Part shown: positions 18,001-26,211 of the stretch, one piece after another
Layout of the letters: each line of letters begins with the position of its first letter
Position numbering within the stretch: the stretch's first letter is position 1
Assembly: GCF_036248275.1 (NCBI RefSeq)
Contig: NZ_CP109181.1
Location: 62,001-126,000, forward strand
Source of the DNA: Streptomyces sp. NBC_01716
Lineage (GTDB): Bacteria; Actinomycetota; Actinomycetes; Streptomycetales; Streptomycetaceae
Direction of reading: 5' to 3'
DNA: 64,000 nt
The notes under the pieces: model-generated
Told to the model about the DNA's origin: nothing
The model's input: only the letters and a program-made list of their open reading frames with translations
Database searches by the model: none
Made by a program: the position numbers and the translations under genes

Positions 18001-18474
18001 CTCGGTCACCGACGTGACCTTCCCGGCGCCGGTCTGCGCGTACGCGAACGAGTACTCCGCGCCCTCGGTGAGCGTCTGCTTCTGCACCCGCCCGTCGGCA
18101 TAGAACTCGTTCTTCATATACGTGATGCCACGGGCGTCGACCGCTGTCTCGATCCGGTTCGACGTCCCGATGTAGGTGTACTTGCTGATCCCGCCCGCCG
18201 GGTCCTTCACCGTCTCCAGCCGGCCGGCGTTGTACGTGTAGGACGTCGTCCGGCCCGTGTTGTCTGTCGCCGACGTGACGCGGTGCTGGGTGTCGTACTC
18301 CAGCGAGATCCACCGGCCGCCCGGGCTGGTGATACGGGTGATCTCACCCTTGTCGGCGTTGCCGCCCCCGCGCCTGGTCAGCTTGACCGTGTTGCCGTGC
18401 CGGTCGCGGACCTCGCGGAGCGCGCCGTACTGCGGGAACTCCCACACCGTCCCGCACGGAACGTCAGGTCCCAC
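15001..18474 (-). CDS. RHS-repeat polymorphic toxin with Hint and NucA/NucB DNase domains (main part)
   Basis: This 1157-codon frame holds some twenty YD/RHS repeats (GYDxxGRLTxxT-like units) to about residue 820. The RHS core box follows: RYYDPESGRFISQDPIGYAG and then LYQYALSSPTTYTDPSGN. Next is a Hint domain starting at CRANSFTADTPVLLADGTRK, with internal GDEVLATDPETGE and ending YYVFAAATPVLVHN, which releases the toxin by autoproteolysis. The tip carries a NucA/NucB-like DNase: WEEYPFASTVEGGRGAS ... GASLKSFYRGAGVNVGDQF, with Glu in place of the usual Asp before Glu. The frame lacks its 5' end because a one-base deletion near 18459 separates it from the N-terminal part at 18378-19374. Unless that is a sequencing error, full-length toxin is not made. 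The SMI1/KNR4 gene follows directly. Confidence 0.8.
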   Translation of the reverse strand: MGPDVPCGTVWEFPQYGALREVRDRHGNTVKLTRRGGGNADKGEITRITSPGGRWISLEYDTQHRVTSATDNTGRTTSYTYNAGRLETVKDPAGGISKYTYIGTSNRIETAVDARGITYMKNEFYADGRVQKQTLTEGAEYSFAYAQTGAGKVTSVTEPGGSVRQVEFDTHGYGVKDTEASGSSLARPTQYHRGAKHRIDAVTDPYGRRTELTYDTNGYVSRTTELAGTAQARQSGTAVYNGPYDQPTSVSDPLGNETTLGYDDEGNLRTVTDPEGRETILTYAPDGQVKTVTDASDAVTEYTYRQGELDSVKDAEGRTGAQFLDAAGRPTVVTDEAGSRTTLTYDELNQTRKITDPLGQSTALDFDENGNLKKLTDARLNSTTWAYDDADRTESVTDPVGAQALFGYDAAGRLTKATNRSGLAATAEYDLLGRAKNTKYGVNAAGVAESTVTYAYDAVDLPKTVTDTQAGTESFGYDAYDRLKTATGPTGTVGYDYDAADRRTEMTAAGTTTVYGYDTSSILTSVTSGGQEVSFGLDAVGREKTATLPGGITRTTTLDKTGVVSAINYARGAAAVGDLTYTRDTRGLQTGLTGSLASVALPAAETGAVFGKDNRVTSLGGRSFTYDADGQLKSDGKRTYNWNARGQLSGVTPTGGGSAGLFGYDPLGIRSSKKLGDATQKYLTDGSNPLVEQDGAGAAKATVATSGLDEYLTRTENGATQVYLTDALGTVVGLANADGTVATSYTYDPYGQPTASGAASTNPYTFTGRESDGTGLLYYRNRYYDPESGRFISQDPIGYAGGTNLYQYALSSPTTYTDPSGNSPMLAGCVIGGLSEAGLDWLGQRLSGRKVNWGQVGTSAALGCVGGMIGKWASLGKCRANSFTADTPVLLADGTRKPIKDVQIGDEVLATDPETGESGPRPVTALIRGTGDKQLVDITLADGKTSTLTATDGHPFWVPALGRWIEADELTTGQWLQTSTGTWTQITALTHHTKSTTVYNLTVDDIHTYYVFAAATPVLVHNANSDSCPIAFAVDSAGEATALPVHEIDSAAHAPQAANFQRAVADGAPAIVTRRGGGEAAARTARRQAQAHAPRPRRFAGNATWEEYPFASTVEGGRGASLTLSPGSINSSHGASLKSFYRGAGVNVGDQFLVRIR

Positions 18475-19374
18475 TGCCCCGTACCGTTGGTGATCTTCGC
18501 ACCGCGGAAGTCGGACGGTGTGTCCTCCGGCTCGAAGACGGCATCGTTCCAGCCGCTGCCCGGCGAGGTGCGCTTGAAGTGGACCTTGCTGCCGCCCGGC
18601 AGATAGAGATCCACCTCCTGCCAGGGCTGTTTGGAGTTCAGGAATACGTTGTACGACAGGTCGCGGCCGATGCCGAACGCCCGCGGGTGCGGGTCGCCCT
18701 GCCAGTACGTCCGGGTGACCTCGGCGCCACCGCGCGAGTCCGCGACCGCCAGGTCCGTACGTGAGTCGGTCAGCAGGCCCGTCGACAGCTCGACCGGGTC
18801 GCCGGACAGCCAGTCCATGACGTCCTGGAGCCAGGAGGTGTCCCAGGGGATGAGGTCGTCAGTGTTGAACATCGCGCCGTGGAAGGCCCACACTCGGGTC
18901 TTCTTGTCCGGTACGACCTGGCGGCCGTCCGCCGACACCTCGCCGGTGCCGTAGACGTGCCAGCCCTTCTTCTTCGGGTCGTAGTCGAGGAATTTGACCC
19001 GGGTGCCGGGAGCTTCGCGGGTGTAGTTCGGGTAGACGATCTGCGCGCCCTCGGGGAAGACGTACGTACCGCCCGGCTGCACGGTGAACGGCAGGCAGAA
19101 AGCCCCGTTCACGTGCAGCGGCCAGGTCCTCGTACAGGGGCCGGCAACCGTCACCCGTGCACGGAAGGCAGCCAGGAGCCCGTTGATGCGCGCGAACGTG
19201 CCCGGGCAGGTGAAGCGGGGTGGACAACGAGCCGCCCCGGGCAGCCATGAGAGGCGGGCTGATGCCGGTGAAGCCACTCTCCGGGACAGTGACCCGCGGG
19301 CTTAAAGCACTGGCGCCAACCGCTGTGGCCAGGGCCGCGAACAGCAGGCCCCGGCATACGCAACCGCTGATCAT
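18378..19374 (-). pseudogene. RHS toxin, frameshifted N-terminal part
   Basis: The N-terminal region of the RHS protein lies in other frames. The ATG at 19374 starts a secretion leader (MISGCVCRGLLFAALATAVG); around 19210 the frame must change to continue RFTCPGTFARINGLLAAF, HVNGAFCLPFTVQPGGTYVF and the wall-protein segment WLSGDPVELSTGLLTDSRTD. Near 18459 it must change again: QWDLTFR is followed by the downstream frame GTVWEFPQYGALREV if one base (an A in a GAC codon) is restored. At least one shift is well supported; the upper one is less certain because either leader could be native. Confidence 0.6.
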
Positions 19375-19506
19375 GACACCACTGCCTGAAACGACAGGCC
19401 GTCGAGCAGAACCGCGTACGGGCCGGAGCCTCCTGCCCCAACCGCTCGTCGCAGCTCTCGCAGACCGCTCCGCAGCACCGGTCCGGCCGGGCCATGCTCG
19501 CGGAGG

Positions 19507-20076
19507 TTACACACCTCGGTCAGAGTGATCGGGATTTTCCCGCCGCAGCGGTGATGGGAGGTCTTGTGCAGTCACGATCCCTCGAACGGTGCCGAGCGGG
19601 TACTGCGGGGCTCCGGGCAACTGATCAACGATGACGCTGCACCCGACCCAGACGGATCCGCACTCCTCGACCATGCTCCTGACAGCCGCAGCTTGGCTTC
19701 CGGTCTCAATCCAGTCATCAACCAGCACCACTCGATCTCCCGGCCCCAGCGAGGACCGCTGGAGCCGCAACGTATGACAAAGGCCCCGGTAGTCGGGGGA
19801 CGACTGACGCGCGACCTTGTCGCCCGGGAAGAGGCCCTCGCCCTTCCGGACAGGCACGAAACCGACTCCGAGCTCGACCGCAGCCGCACCGCCCAGGAGA
19901 AACCCCCGCGCCTCGATGCCGCAGACCGCAGTGATCCCCTCACCTCGAAACGGTTCAACGAGACCGGTCACCACCGCGGCCAGTGCCCGGGCATCCCGAA
20001 AGACCGCCCACACATCGGCGTGGCCACTGATCCACCGGAAGTGTTCAAGCGTCAGGTCACGTGCGCTCACGGGCAT
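19507..20076 (-). CDS. adenine/orotate-type phosphoribosyltransferase, 189 aa
   Basis: The PRPP-binding loop VVLVDDWIETG lies at 117-127 and the upstream strands GITAVCGIEARGFLLGGAAA and LGVGFVPVRKGEGLFPG are those of adenine phosphoribosyltransferase-like enzymes (base + PRPP to nucleotide). The Trp and Glu in the loop (DDWIETG rather than DDVLATG) are less common and may mean a non-standard substrate. The ATG at 20076 is chosen over upstream starts because it begins the conserved N-terminus. The 5' two-thirds of the gene lies inside repeat copy A, and a truncated second copy is at 40.3-40.6 kb. It diverges from a truncated DinB-like gene. Confidence 0.75.
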   Translation of the reverse strand: MPVSARDLTLEHFRWISGHADVWAVFRDARALAAVVTGLVEPFRGEGITAVCGIEARGFLLGGAAAVELGVGFVPVRKGEGLFPGDKVARQSSPDYRGLCHTLRLQRSSLGPGDRVVLVDDWIETGSQAAAVRSMVEECGSVWVGCSVIVDQLPGAPQYPLGTVRGIVTAQDLPSPLRRENPDHSDRGV

Positions 20077-20478
20077 GGACGGAAGTCTCCCGACCGCCCA
20101 GCAACGCCGCAAGCCATCACCGACACCCACCTCCTCCCCGCCGCTGATGACGGACATCGGCCGCCGCTGCCAGGGAGTGGCTCATGAATACGACACCGGA
20201 CGGACGGCCCATCCCGCCCGCACACGCCGACGAGCGCACCATGCTCGAAGCATGGCCGGACTTCCACCGTGCGACACTCGCCCTCAAGTACTCGGGCCTC
20301 AAAGATGATCAAATACGGACTACCGCGGCATCACCCTCGCCGATGACACTGCCCGGTCTCGTCCAGCACATGGCCAAGGTGGAACACAACTGGTTCCAGA
20401 GCGTGTTCACCGGTCCGACCGAGCCACCCGTCCTCGGCAAGACCAACCCCGACGGCTTCACCCTTCAGCCCGAACGAG
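19814..20478 (+). repeat. 665-bp direct repeat, copy A
   Basis: Positions 19814-20478 match 40311-40975 at constant offset 20497 with only three mismatches (20052, 20065, 20269), 99.5% identity. Copy A runs from inside the phosphoribosyltransferase gene to codon 98 of the DinB-like gene; beyond 20478 the two loci are unrelated. The outer (left) flank here holds the rest of an intact phosphoribosyltransferase. Confidence 0.95.
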
Positions 20479-20549
20479 CGCTAGGGGTGATCGTCGGCGA
20501 CGAACTGGCGGCTCGTCTGCTTCGACATCCTGCCGATCTGGGGGTGTGA
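20184..20549 (+). pseudogene. DinB-like (mini-DinB) protein, 3'-truncated copy
   Basis: The first 98 codons are the same as the intact gene at 40681, with one substitution (FHRAT for FHHAT), then the frame leaves the repeat at 20478 and reads foreign sequence ([20 protein letters not shown]) to a stop at 20549. The second half of the four-helix DinB fold, with two of the three metal-binding His positions, is missing, so it is presumably inactive. The region 20550-20764 downstream has no supported gene. Confidence 0.8.
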
Positions 20550-20764
20550 CCGAGGTACACGCCAAAGAGGCAACGAGATGACCTTGAAGCCCTGAGCGCT
20601 CGGCCCCCGTACTTCAGAGGGACCCGAGGGACAGGCGACCCGACGGCAGCCAAGCCGAGAATGCTCAGCCGTGACTCGATCGCGGTCGGTGCCAACACGC
20701 ACGCTGTTCTGCCGGCGGAGAACACCGGACCGACCGGGCTCGACGATCACTACAGTCCAGTCTC

Positions 20765-21490
20765 ATGACGACGATCACGACGCGTACGGTCGAGTACCCG
20801 GCCGACGGTTTGACGATGATCGGGCACCTCGCGCTCCCGGCCGGTGTCGACCGCCGGCCCGCGGTGCTGCTCGGACCAGAGGGCATGGGGCTCAGCGACG
20901 TCGAGCGCTGCCGGGCCGATGCTCTCGCCGAGCTGGGATACGTAGCGCTGGCCTTCGACCTTCACGGCGGGCGCTATTTGGGCGACCCCGAGGAGATGCT
21001 GGCCCGTTGCATGCCGCTGCTCGCCGACCCCGACCGGATGCGGGGCATCGGCCACGCGGCGCTCGACGTGTTGCGCGCCGAACCGCGGACCGACCCCGAC
21101 CGGATCGCCGCCGTCGGCTACGGCACCGGGGGCGCCGTCGGGCTGGAACTCGGGCGCGACGGCGTCAACCTGCGCGCGATCGGGACAGTCAACGCACTGA
21201 CCACGGGCCGACCGGGCGAGGCGGCGCGCATTCGCTGCCCGGTGTGGGCCGGGGTCGGGTCGGAAGACCCGATCATGCCGCCCGCGCAACGGGACGCGTT
21301 CACCGCCGAGATGCAGGCCGCGGGCGTCGACTGGCGCCTCGCGGTCTACGGCGGCGCCTTGCACGCCTTCCACCACCCGCCGGTCGACCACCCCGTGGTC
21401 CCCGGCGTCGGCTACCACCCACAGCACGCGCAGCGCGCCTGGCACGACGTCATCGACCTGCTCGCCGAGTGCCTGCCCGTAACGGAGTGA
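20765..21490 (+). CDS. dienelactone hydrolase-family protein lacking the nucleophile
   Basis: A 241-aa alpha/beta hydrolase with clear dienelactone hydrolase architecture: PAVLLGPEGMGLSD (oxyanion region), LGYVALAFDLHGG, the nucleophile elbow at 118-123, the acid block WAGVGSEDPIMPPAQRDAF and the His block ALHAFHHPP. In active family members the elbow is GYCFGG with Cys as nucleophile; here it is GYGTGG with Gly120 at that place. It may therefore be a pseudo-enzyme or use another residue. The ATG at 20765 is the first start and lies 286 bp inside the left end of the 19.8-kb inserted segment. Confidence 0.75.
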   Translation: MTTITTRTVEYPADGLTMIGHLALPAGVDRRPAVLLGPEGMGLSDVERCRADALAELGYVALAFDLHGGRYLGDPEEMLARCMPLLADPDRMRGIGHAALDVLRAEPRTDPDRIAAVGYGTGGAVGLELGRDGVNLRAIGTVNALTTGRPGEAARIRCPVWAGVGSEDPIMPPAQRDAFTAEMQAAGVDWRLAVYGGALHAFHHPPVDHPVVPGVGYHPQHAQRAWHDVIDLLAECLPVTE

Positions 21491-21632
21491 TGTGCGGGCA
21501 TGACCCAGGCAAACAGCCTGGCGCCATGCCTGGTCCGCGTCGGACACTCACAGTCCCCTCCCCTCAAGTCCGCACAGCAGAAGCACATTAGGGCGGATGC
21601 TCGATCGCGGAGACGCGTTCGCAACTGCCGTG

Positions 21633-21649
21633 GTAAATACCGGATTTAC
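21633..21649. promoter_or_regulatory. small AT-rich palindrome upstream of the SMI1/KNR4 gene
   Basis: GTAAAT-ACCGG-ATTTAC, perfect 6-bp arms, 37 bp before the start at 21686. It may be a regulator site; no protein is suggested by context. Confidence 0.35.
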
Positions 21650-21685
21650 TGCGGCCGCGATGTTGGCCCCGTGTACGGTGACCGC

Positions 21686-22333
21686 GTGTCTGTTCAATCA
21701 CATGGTGAAGAGGAAGCCGAGCGCGTCGCAGTGGCTTGGCGGGCTGTGACCGACTGGCTTGCCGAGCATGCCCCCACTTCGTACGCCTCCCTCCTGCCAC
21801 CCGCGACGGACGAAGAGATCGCCACCGCCGACTCCCAGCTGAGGCAGCACCTCGGGTTCGGGCTGCCCGTGGAGCTGGGCGCGCTGTGGCGGCTGTGTGG
21901 TGGTGTGGAGCACCAGGACATCGAGGCCGACGAGCAGGGCGAGATCTTCTCCGGAGAGTTCCTCCCGGACGGGCTGCTTCTCTCGCCGGCCAAGGCGCTG
22001 GCCCCGCGCCTTCCCGGGCCCGGGACGAAGGACTTCTGGGGCGCCGAGGTGGTTCCCTGGCTCACGGGGGACGACGAGGACGCTCCACTGCAGGGCTCCT
22101 ACATCGGCGCCCGTGGTGTCGGGAAGTGGTCGTTCGAGGACAACCCGGCCGGCACGCCTGATTACCCGTCGATGGCCGCCTACCTGGAGAGCGTTCACCG
22201 CACGCTGACCGTCGGGCCCGCGAACCTGATGAGTTCCAATGTGCCCGGCGTCGTGTGGGGCTGCCTGATCTGGGACCGTCCCGAGGGGTCCTGGCTGACG
22301 GATGCCGCCGGGCACTGGAGCCCGGTTCACTGA
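21686..22333 (+). CDS. SMI1/KNR4 (SUKH) family immunity protein
   Basis: A 215-aa protein with the textbook SMI1/KNR4 N-terminus: WLAEHAPTSYASLLPPATDEEIATADSQL then GFGLPVELGALWRLCGGVEHQD, followed by FLPDGLLLSPAKAL and a C-terminal sandwich ending CLIWDRPEGSWLTDAAGHWSP. The GTG at 21686 is used; the GTG at 21671 is possible. It converges on the large NucA/NucB-bearing secreted protein, with a bidirectional terminator between them, and is the likely antidote to that DNase. Unlike the RHS pair, toxin and immunity are on opposite strands and so are not co-transcribed. Confidence 0.8.
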   Translation: MSVQSHGEEEAERVAVAWRAVTDWLAEHAPTSYASLLPPATDEEIATADSQLRQHLGFGLPVELGALWRLCGGVEHQDIEADEQGEIFSGEFLPDGLLLSPAKALAPRLPGPGTKDFWGAEVVPWLTGDDEDAPLQGSYIGARGVGKWSFEDNPAGTPDYPSMAAYLESVHRTLTVGPANLMSSNVPGVVWGCLIWDRPEGSWLTDAAGHWSPVH

Positions 22334-22339
22334 CCAGAG

Positions 22340-22369
22340 CGGTCCCCGCCCGGATCCGGGCGGGGACCG
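22340..22369. terminator. bidirectional terminator
   Basis: CGGTCCCCGCCCG-GATC-CGGGCGGGGACCG: perfect 13-bp arms with a 4-base loop between two convergent genes, with their stops 7 and 15 bp away. Confidence 0.85.
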
Positions 22370-22383
22370 TCAAGGATTGCTTG

Positions 22384-25300
22384 CTACGGCTTGGCCATCG
22401 TGCAGAGCAGTGTGGCCTTGGACGGGTCACACGCCTTGAACCAGTCATTGCCCGGGTCGAGGGTGTAGGCGTCGCCGTCCAGAACCCGGAACGTCTTGAT
22501 GAATGTCGGGTCGGCGAACCCGAACTTGTTCATCGATCCGGAGTTGACCTTCAGCGACATCGACGACCGGCCGCAGTTCTCCGCGAACGTCGGGGCGTCG
22601 TAGCGGGTGTCATCGAGCAGGTGCTCACTGCCGTCGTCGGTCTTGGCCGCAACGGTCTGTATGCACTCGCCGCCACCGTTCGCGCCAGCGGTGTTCTTCC
22701 CGCCGATCGCCTTGGGCGTGCCGGGGGATTGGTAGGTGGAGGAGAACGGAAACTCGTCGCAGGAGATCGCTTCAGGGGCGCCTTCGGTGATCTCCGGGTG
22801 CAGGGCCGTCCAGGGGTGCTTGAGGAACGGCTTGGTGGGAACCCATCCGTCCGTGCGCTTGGACCGGGACTTGGAGCACATCACCTTGTTCCGGTTGTCC
22901 TCAGTCTCATAGCCGTTCGCGTTTCGCTTCTGGGACGGCAGGTAGGTCAGTGGATCGGAGCGGTTCTTGCCGCCTCCCCTGACCTTCGACTTGTTCTGGA
23001 TCAGCCAGGCATGCGCCGCGGCAGCCGGGTACTTACCGGTGTTGAAGTTGTATTGAGGGAAGTACTGCGGCAGTACACACCCCGGCACGCCGTAGGACTC
23101 GACCTTGTCGCAGCGTACGTCGATGCGCGGAGAGCGGAACGGAACGTGAATGGTCTCGTCCTTCTTGCCCTCGGCCGGCTCGTAGTAGGTGTCGAACTGG
23201 CCGACGAACCAGACCGGGAGCCCCTTCGACAGGTCGACGTCCCGGGAGCCGGTGGCGCTGTTGACCGAACCGTCCCACTTGTGGCTGGCCGTTCCGGTGG
23301 CCATGTGGGAGTCGTCCGGCTGGCTGTCGCCGCCGCCCTTCCAGCTCAGGTCGTTGTAGAAGTCGAAGTTCCTCACGTCCCTGCTGTCCGTGGCTCCCTC
23401 GCAGGCAGCGCTGAAGCACATGGAGTCGATGTAGGCATCCGGGCTTCCCGCACCGAGCAGTACCGACTCGTCATGCCCGGGGAAGTCGTTGAAGATAGGG
23501 TTGATCTGGATCCATGTCTTGATGTCGCCGTTCTTCGGGTCGGTCTTGACCTGGTAGGCGACCTCGAAGGACGCGTGATGCTCGGCGACCGGGAGGCCGT
23601 TCCAGCTGTATGTCGCGGTGAAGTTCAGGCCGAAGAACAGGCACGCCTCATTGCGTGTGATCAGCGACTTCTGCGCTTCGCCGTACAAGCTGGGCTGGCA
23701 CCAGTCACCCTTGATGATCGGGTCCGGGTAGCTGGGCGCCCGGGTCTTGTCCCGCTCGGCGGCTTCCTTCGCTGCCTTGCGGGTCCCCTCCAGTGAGCGT
23801 TCCTGCAGCGGGGTGACGGTCACCCTTGTGCCGCCGCTGTCGAAGGTGCGCGGCTCCCAGCCCTTCCACGCGATGTTCCCGTCGTCCGGGTGGGCAGGCG
23901 GCGGCTGCGGGGTATCCGTCAGCACCGGGTCCGCAGAGGCCGTGTCGAGCACGGGGAGCTTGATGTCCACCTTCTGGGCCCGGTTGTAGTCCCGGTTCCC
24001 GGCAGTGAACCCGTAGTCCTTGATCGGGCCGACGTTGCCCGCCCGGTCCACGGTACGCGTCTGCGTGAGGTGGTTGCCGTCAGCGGCCGGGGTCGCGGTG
24101 TAGGAGGCTTCGGGCGCTACGGCCCTGCCGGCCGGCGTGGTGGTGCGTACGGATGACCAGCCGTAGTCGTCGGCGTCGTCTTCGAACGGGTCGATGCGGT
24201 ACTGCACTTCGTACGGAGACGCGTCGCCGGTGGTGACGTCGAAGGTGCCCGCGACGCCGGCGCCGCCGCCGCCCCAGTTCTCTGGGTAGGTGCTCGACGT
24301 GATGGACGCCGGCTCTCCCGGTGCGGTGGTGTCGACGACGAACTGGGTCCAGGGGGACCAGTTGAGGTTGTAGTGGGTGCCGTCGTAGGCGTTGGTGCGG
24401 AACTTGTACGTCTTGCCGTCCTTGAGCTGCCCGGCCGGGACGGTGACGGAGGCCGGTGTGCCCGGCGCGACGGAGCCGGACACGATCAGGCCCTCGCCCG
24501 CGGGGGTGGTGATGGGGGTGTCGGTGGCGGCGTCGTAGACCTGGAAGGTGCCGGTGACGTGGTCACCGTCGGCGTCGGTGAAGGTGTCCCGCAGGGTCGG
24601 GGTGGTGGTGTTGACCGCCCACACCCCGGCGTACGACCTGAACGGCGCGCCCGCCTGCCGGTCCGTGCCGTCGGAGGGGCGGTAGTTGTAGGTGACGGAC
24701 AGCTTGGGCTGGTTGGCCGTGTTGTTCGCGGAGTTGACGCGCTTCCATGCCCTGGTGTCGTCGGTGGCCGCGCGCAGGCCCATGAAGCCGCGCGTCGCCT
24801 TGGCGGACGCCCAGGACTGGACGAGGGCGTCGACGTCGGCGTTGATCCACCCGTCGGGCTGGGTGGCGGCGCAGTCCGGGCTGCCCTTGGTCTGCGTCGA
24901 GGAATGGTACTGCTGGTTCCAGGTGGGCTGGTTCGACCACCTGGACGAGGTGGACGCCGCGCTGGTGTCCCAGACGGTCCACTCCTGTGCGGTGCAGTCG
25001 GTGTTGCCGGAGTGGAAGTTCCACAGCGCCAGGTTGGTGTCGACGATCAGTGCGTCCTGGATCGGGGTGGTGTTCCAGTGGATGAAGGACCGGGCGGTGC
25101 GCGGAGTGCCGTCGGGGTTCTTGGTTCCCGGATTGCCCATGTCGAGTTCGACGTCGTTCGACCAGTCGACCGTCTCGCCCTGCTGCACGTAGGTGTCGAA
25201 GGTGCTCGCCAGTGCGGAGGTGGAGGGGTCGACCGTGACCGGGTATCGCGTCTTCGGGTCGGCGAGGAAGGAGGCGTCGGGGGTGACGACGAGGTCGACC

Positions 25301-26211
25301 TGGCCGGCGCCCTTGTCGACGACCTCCATGTCCACGCGGGCGCGGTTGGTGTGCTCGCCGGAGGTCTTGTCGATGGAGGCGTCCCACATGACCGGGGCGG
25401 GCATCGTGGCCCGCCGGGCGCCGGTGCGGGCGTCGGTGAAGGTGACCGAACCGTCCTTGTTCGCCTTCGCCTTCAGGCCCTTGGCCTTGACGGGGAGTGT
25501 GTAGGTGTAGGCGCCGGAGGGCCGCTCGCCGATCTCGACGAACTGCTCGAAGCCGGTACGGGTGGCCTCCACGATCACGTCGGCACCGGGCACGGCGTTC
25601 TTGTACGTCGCGGTGGTGCCGTCCAGAACTGGCTTGGGCAGACCACCCTTCCACTTCAACGTCACCTGCTCGTCGCCCGTGCCCAGGGTGACCAGATCAC
25701 GGGCCGTGTCGCCCTGCGCGGCACGCAGCGACTTCGCCGGGGTGCCGCCCTTGCCGCCCAGACGCAAGCCGCCCGGGTGCACCCTGGAGACGATGCTTCC
25801 GTCGGCGGTTTCGGTGAGGGTGGCGTCGGCCTTCTGCCACCGGCCGTTCTTCCAGACCCGTTCGGGGCCGGCGGTCAGTTCGCTGGTGAGGGTGCCGTCC
25901 GGGTTGGCGACGGTGTACGTCGTCTCAGTGGTCTCGTCCGTGGCGACGGTCTTCTTGCCGGTCCTCTTCGCCTCGGTGATCGCCCACGCCTTGGAGCCCT
26001 TCGCGTGCTTGGCGGCCCAGGCCATGTCGGAGGCGAGGATGCCGGCCTCCGACGGCTGGACCACCGTCCCGGCGCCGGGTTCCGGCGCGGGCGCCGCGCT
26101 GGTCGGCAGCGACGCCCCGGCTATGAGCGCGGTCTCGACGACCAGGAGCAGCGCGGCCCCGGCCGCGAAGCGCGCCCGGCGCCTCGGTGCTTGATGTCTG
26201 TGTGAAGACAC
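22384..26211 (-). CDS. large secreted DNRLRE-type wall protein with C-terminal NucA/NucB DNase
   Basis: A 1275-aa exported protein. The GTG at 26211 is preferred: it gives an n-region SSHRHQAPRRRARF and a hydrophobic stretch AAGAALLLVVETALIAGASL ending near a SAA-type cleavage site. About 90-330 is a beta-rich adhesin-like module; 345-560 resembles the DNRLRE/wall-associated repeat (SFIHWNTTPIQDALIVDTNL, WNQQYHSSTQTKGSPDC, VTYNYRPSDG); two fibronectin-like blocks follow (VDTTAPGEPASITSS). The last 126 residues form a NucA/NucB DNase: SCDEFPFSSTYQSPG keeps Cys-Asp-Glu, and the C-terminal Cys residues probably pair. It would degrade DNA outside or in neighbouring cells. The SMI1/KNR4 gene at 21686 is the presumed immunity. 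The start at 26361 is possible but has no leader. Confidence 0.75.
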   Translation of the reverse strand: MSSHRHQAPRRRARFAAGAALLLVVETALIAGASLPTSAAPAPEPGAGTVVQPSEAGILASDMAWAAKHAKGSKAWAITEAKRTGKKTVATDETTETTYTVANPDGTLTSELTAGPERVWKNGRWQKADATLTETADGSIVSRVHPGGLRLGGKGGTPAKSLRAAQGDTARDLVTLGTGDEQVTLKWKGGLPKPVLDGTTATYKNAVPGADVIVEATRTGFEQFVEIGERPSGAYTYTLPVKAKGLKAKANKDGSVTFTDARTGARRATMPAPVMWDASIDKTSGEHTNRARVDMEVVDKGAGQVDLVVTPDASFLADPKTRYPVTVDPSTSALASTFDTYVQQGETVDWSNDVELDMGNPGTKNPDGTPRTARSFIHWNTTPIQDALIVDTNLALWNFHSGNTDCTAQEWTVWDTSAASTSSRWSNQPTWNQQYHSSTQTKGSPDCAATQPDGWINADVDALVQSWASAKATRGFMGLRAATDDTRAWKRVNSANNTANQPKLSVTYNYRPSDGTDRQAGAPFRSYAGVWAVNTTTPTLRDTFTDADGDHVTGTFQVYDAATDTPITTPAGEGLIVSGSVAPGTPASVTVPAGQLKDGKTYKFRTNAYDGTHYNLNWSPWTQFVVDTTAPGEPASITSSTYPENWGGGGAGVAGTFDVTTGDASPYEVQYRIDPFEDDADDYGWSSVRTTTPAGRAVAPEASYTATPAADGNHLTQTRTVDRAGNVGPIKDYGFTAGNRDYNRAQKVDIKLPVLDTASADPVLTDTPQPPPAHPDDGNIAWKGWEPRTFDSGGTRVTVTPLQERSLEGTRKAAKEAAERDKTRAPSYPDPIIKGDWCQPSLYGEAQKSLITRNEACLFFGLNFTATYSWNGLPVAEHHASFEVAYQVKTDPKNGDIKTWIQINPIFNDFPGHDESVLLGAGSPDAYIDSMCFSAACEGATDSRDVRNFDFYNDLSWKGGGDSQPDDSHMATGTASHKWDGSVNSATGSRDVDLSKGLPVWFVGQFDTYYEPAEGKKDETIHVPFRSPRIDVRCDKVESYGVPGCVLPQYFPQYNFNTGKYPAAAAHAWLIQNKSKVRGGGKNRSDPLTYLPSQKRNANGYETEDNRNKVMCSKSRSKRTDGWVPTKPFLKHPWTALHPEITEGAPEAISCDEFPFSSTYQSPGTPKAIGGKNTAGANGGGECIQTVAAKTDDGSEHLLDDTRYDAPTFAENCGRSSMSLKVNSGSMNKFGFADPTFIKTFRVLDGDAYTLDPGNDWFKACDPSKATLLCTMAKP

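Noticed and set aside
15499..18606. Very long plus-strand open frame of about 1000 codons
   Set aside because: It is the shadow of the RHS gene on the other strand; the repetitive Arg/Val-rich translation has no protein features, and the RHS repeats explain the region.
19151..19495. Minus-strand ORF beginning with Cys pairs (CCGAVCESCDERLGQ, FCSTACRFRQW)
   Set aside because: The start resembles small Streptomyces zinc-finger proteins, but after 45 codons it overlaps the RHS leader region in another frame and loses all likeness; not enough to call a gene.
22255..26205. Long plus-strand frames opposite the secreted DNase gene
   Set aside because: They mirror the G/C third-position bias of the minus-strand gene; no starts with ribosome-binding sites and no domain similarity.
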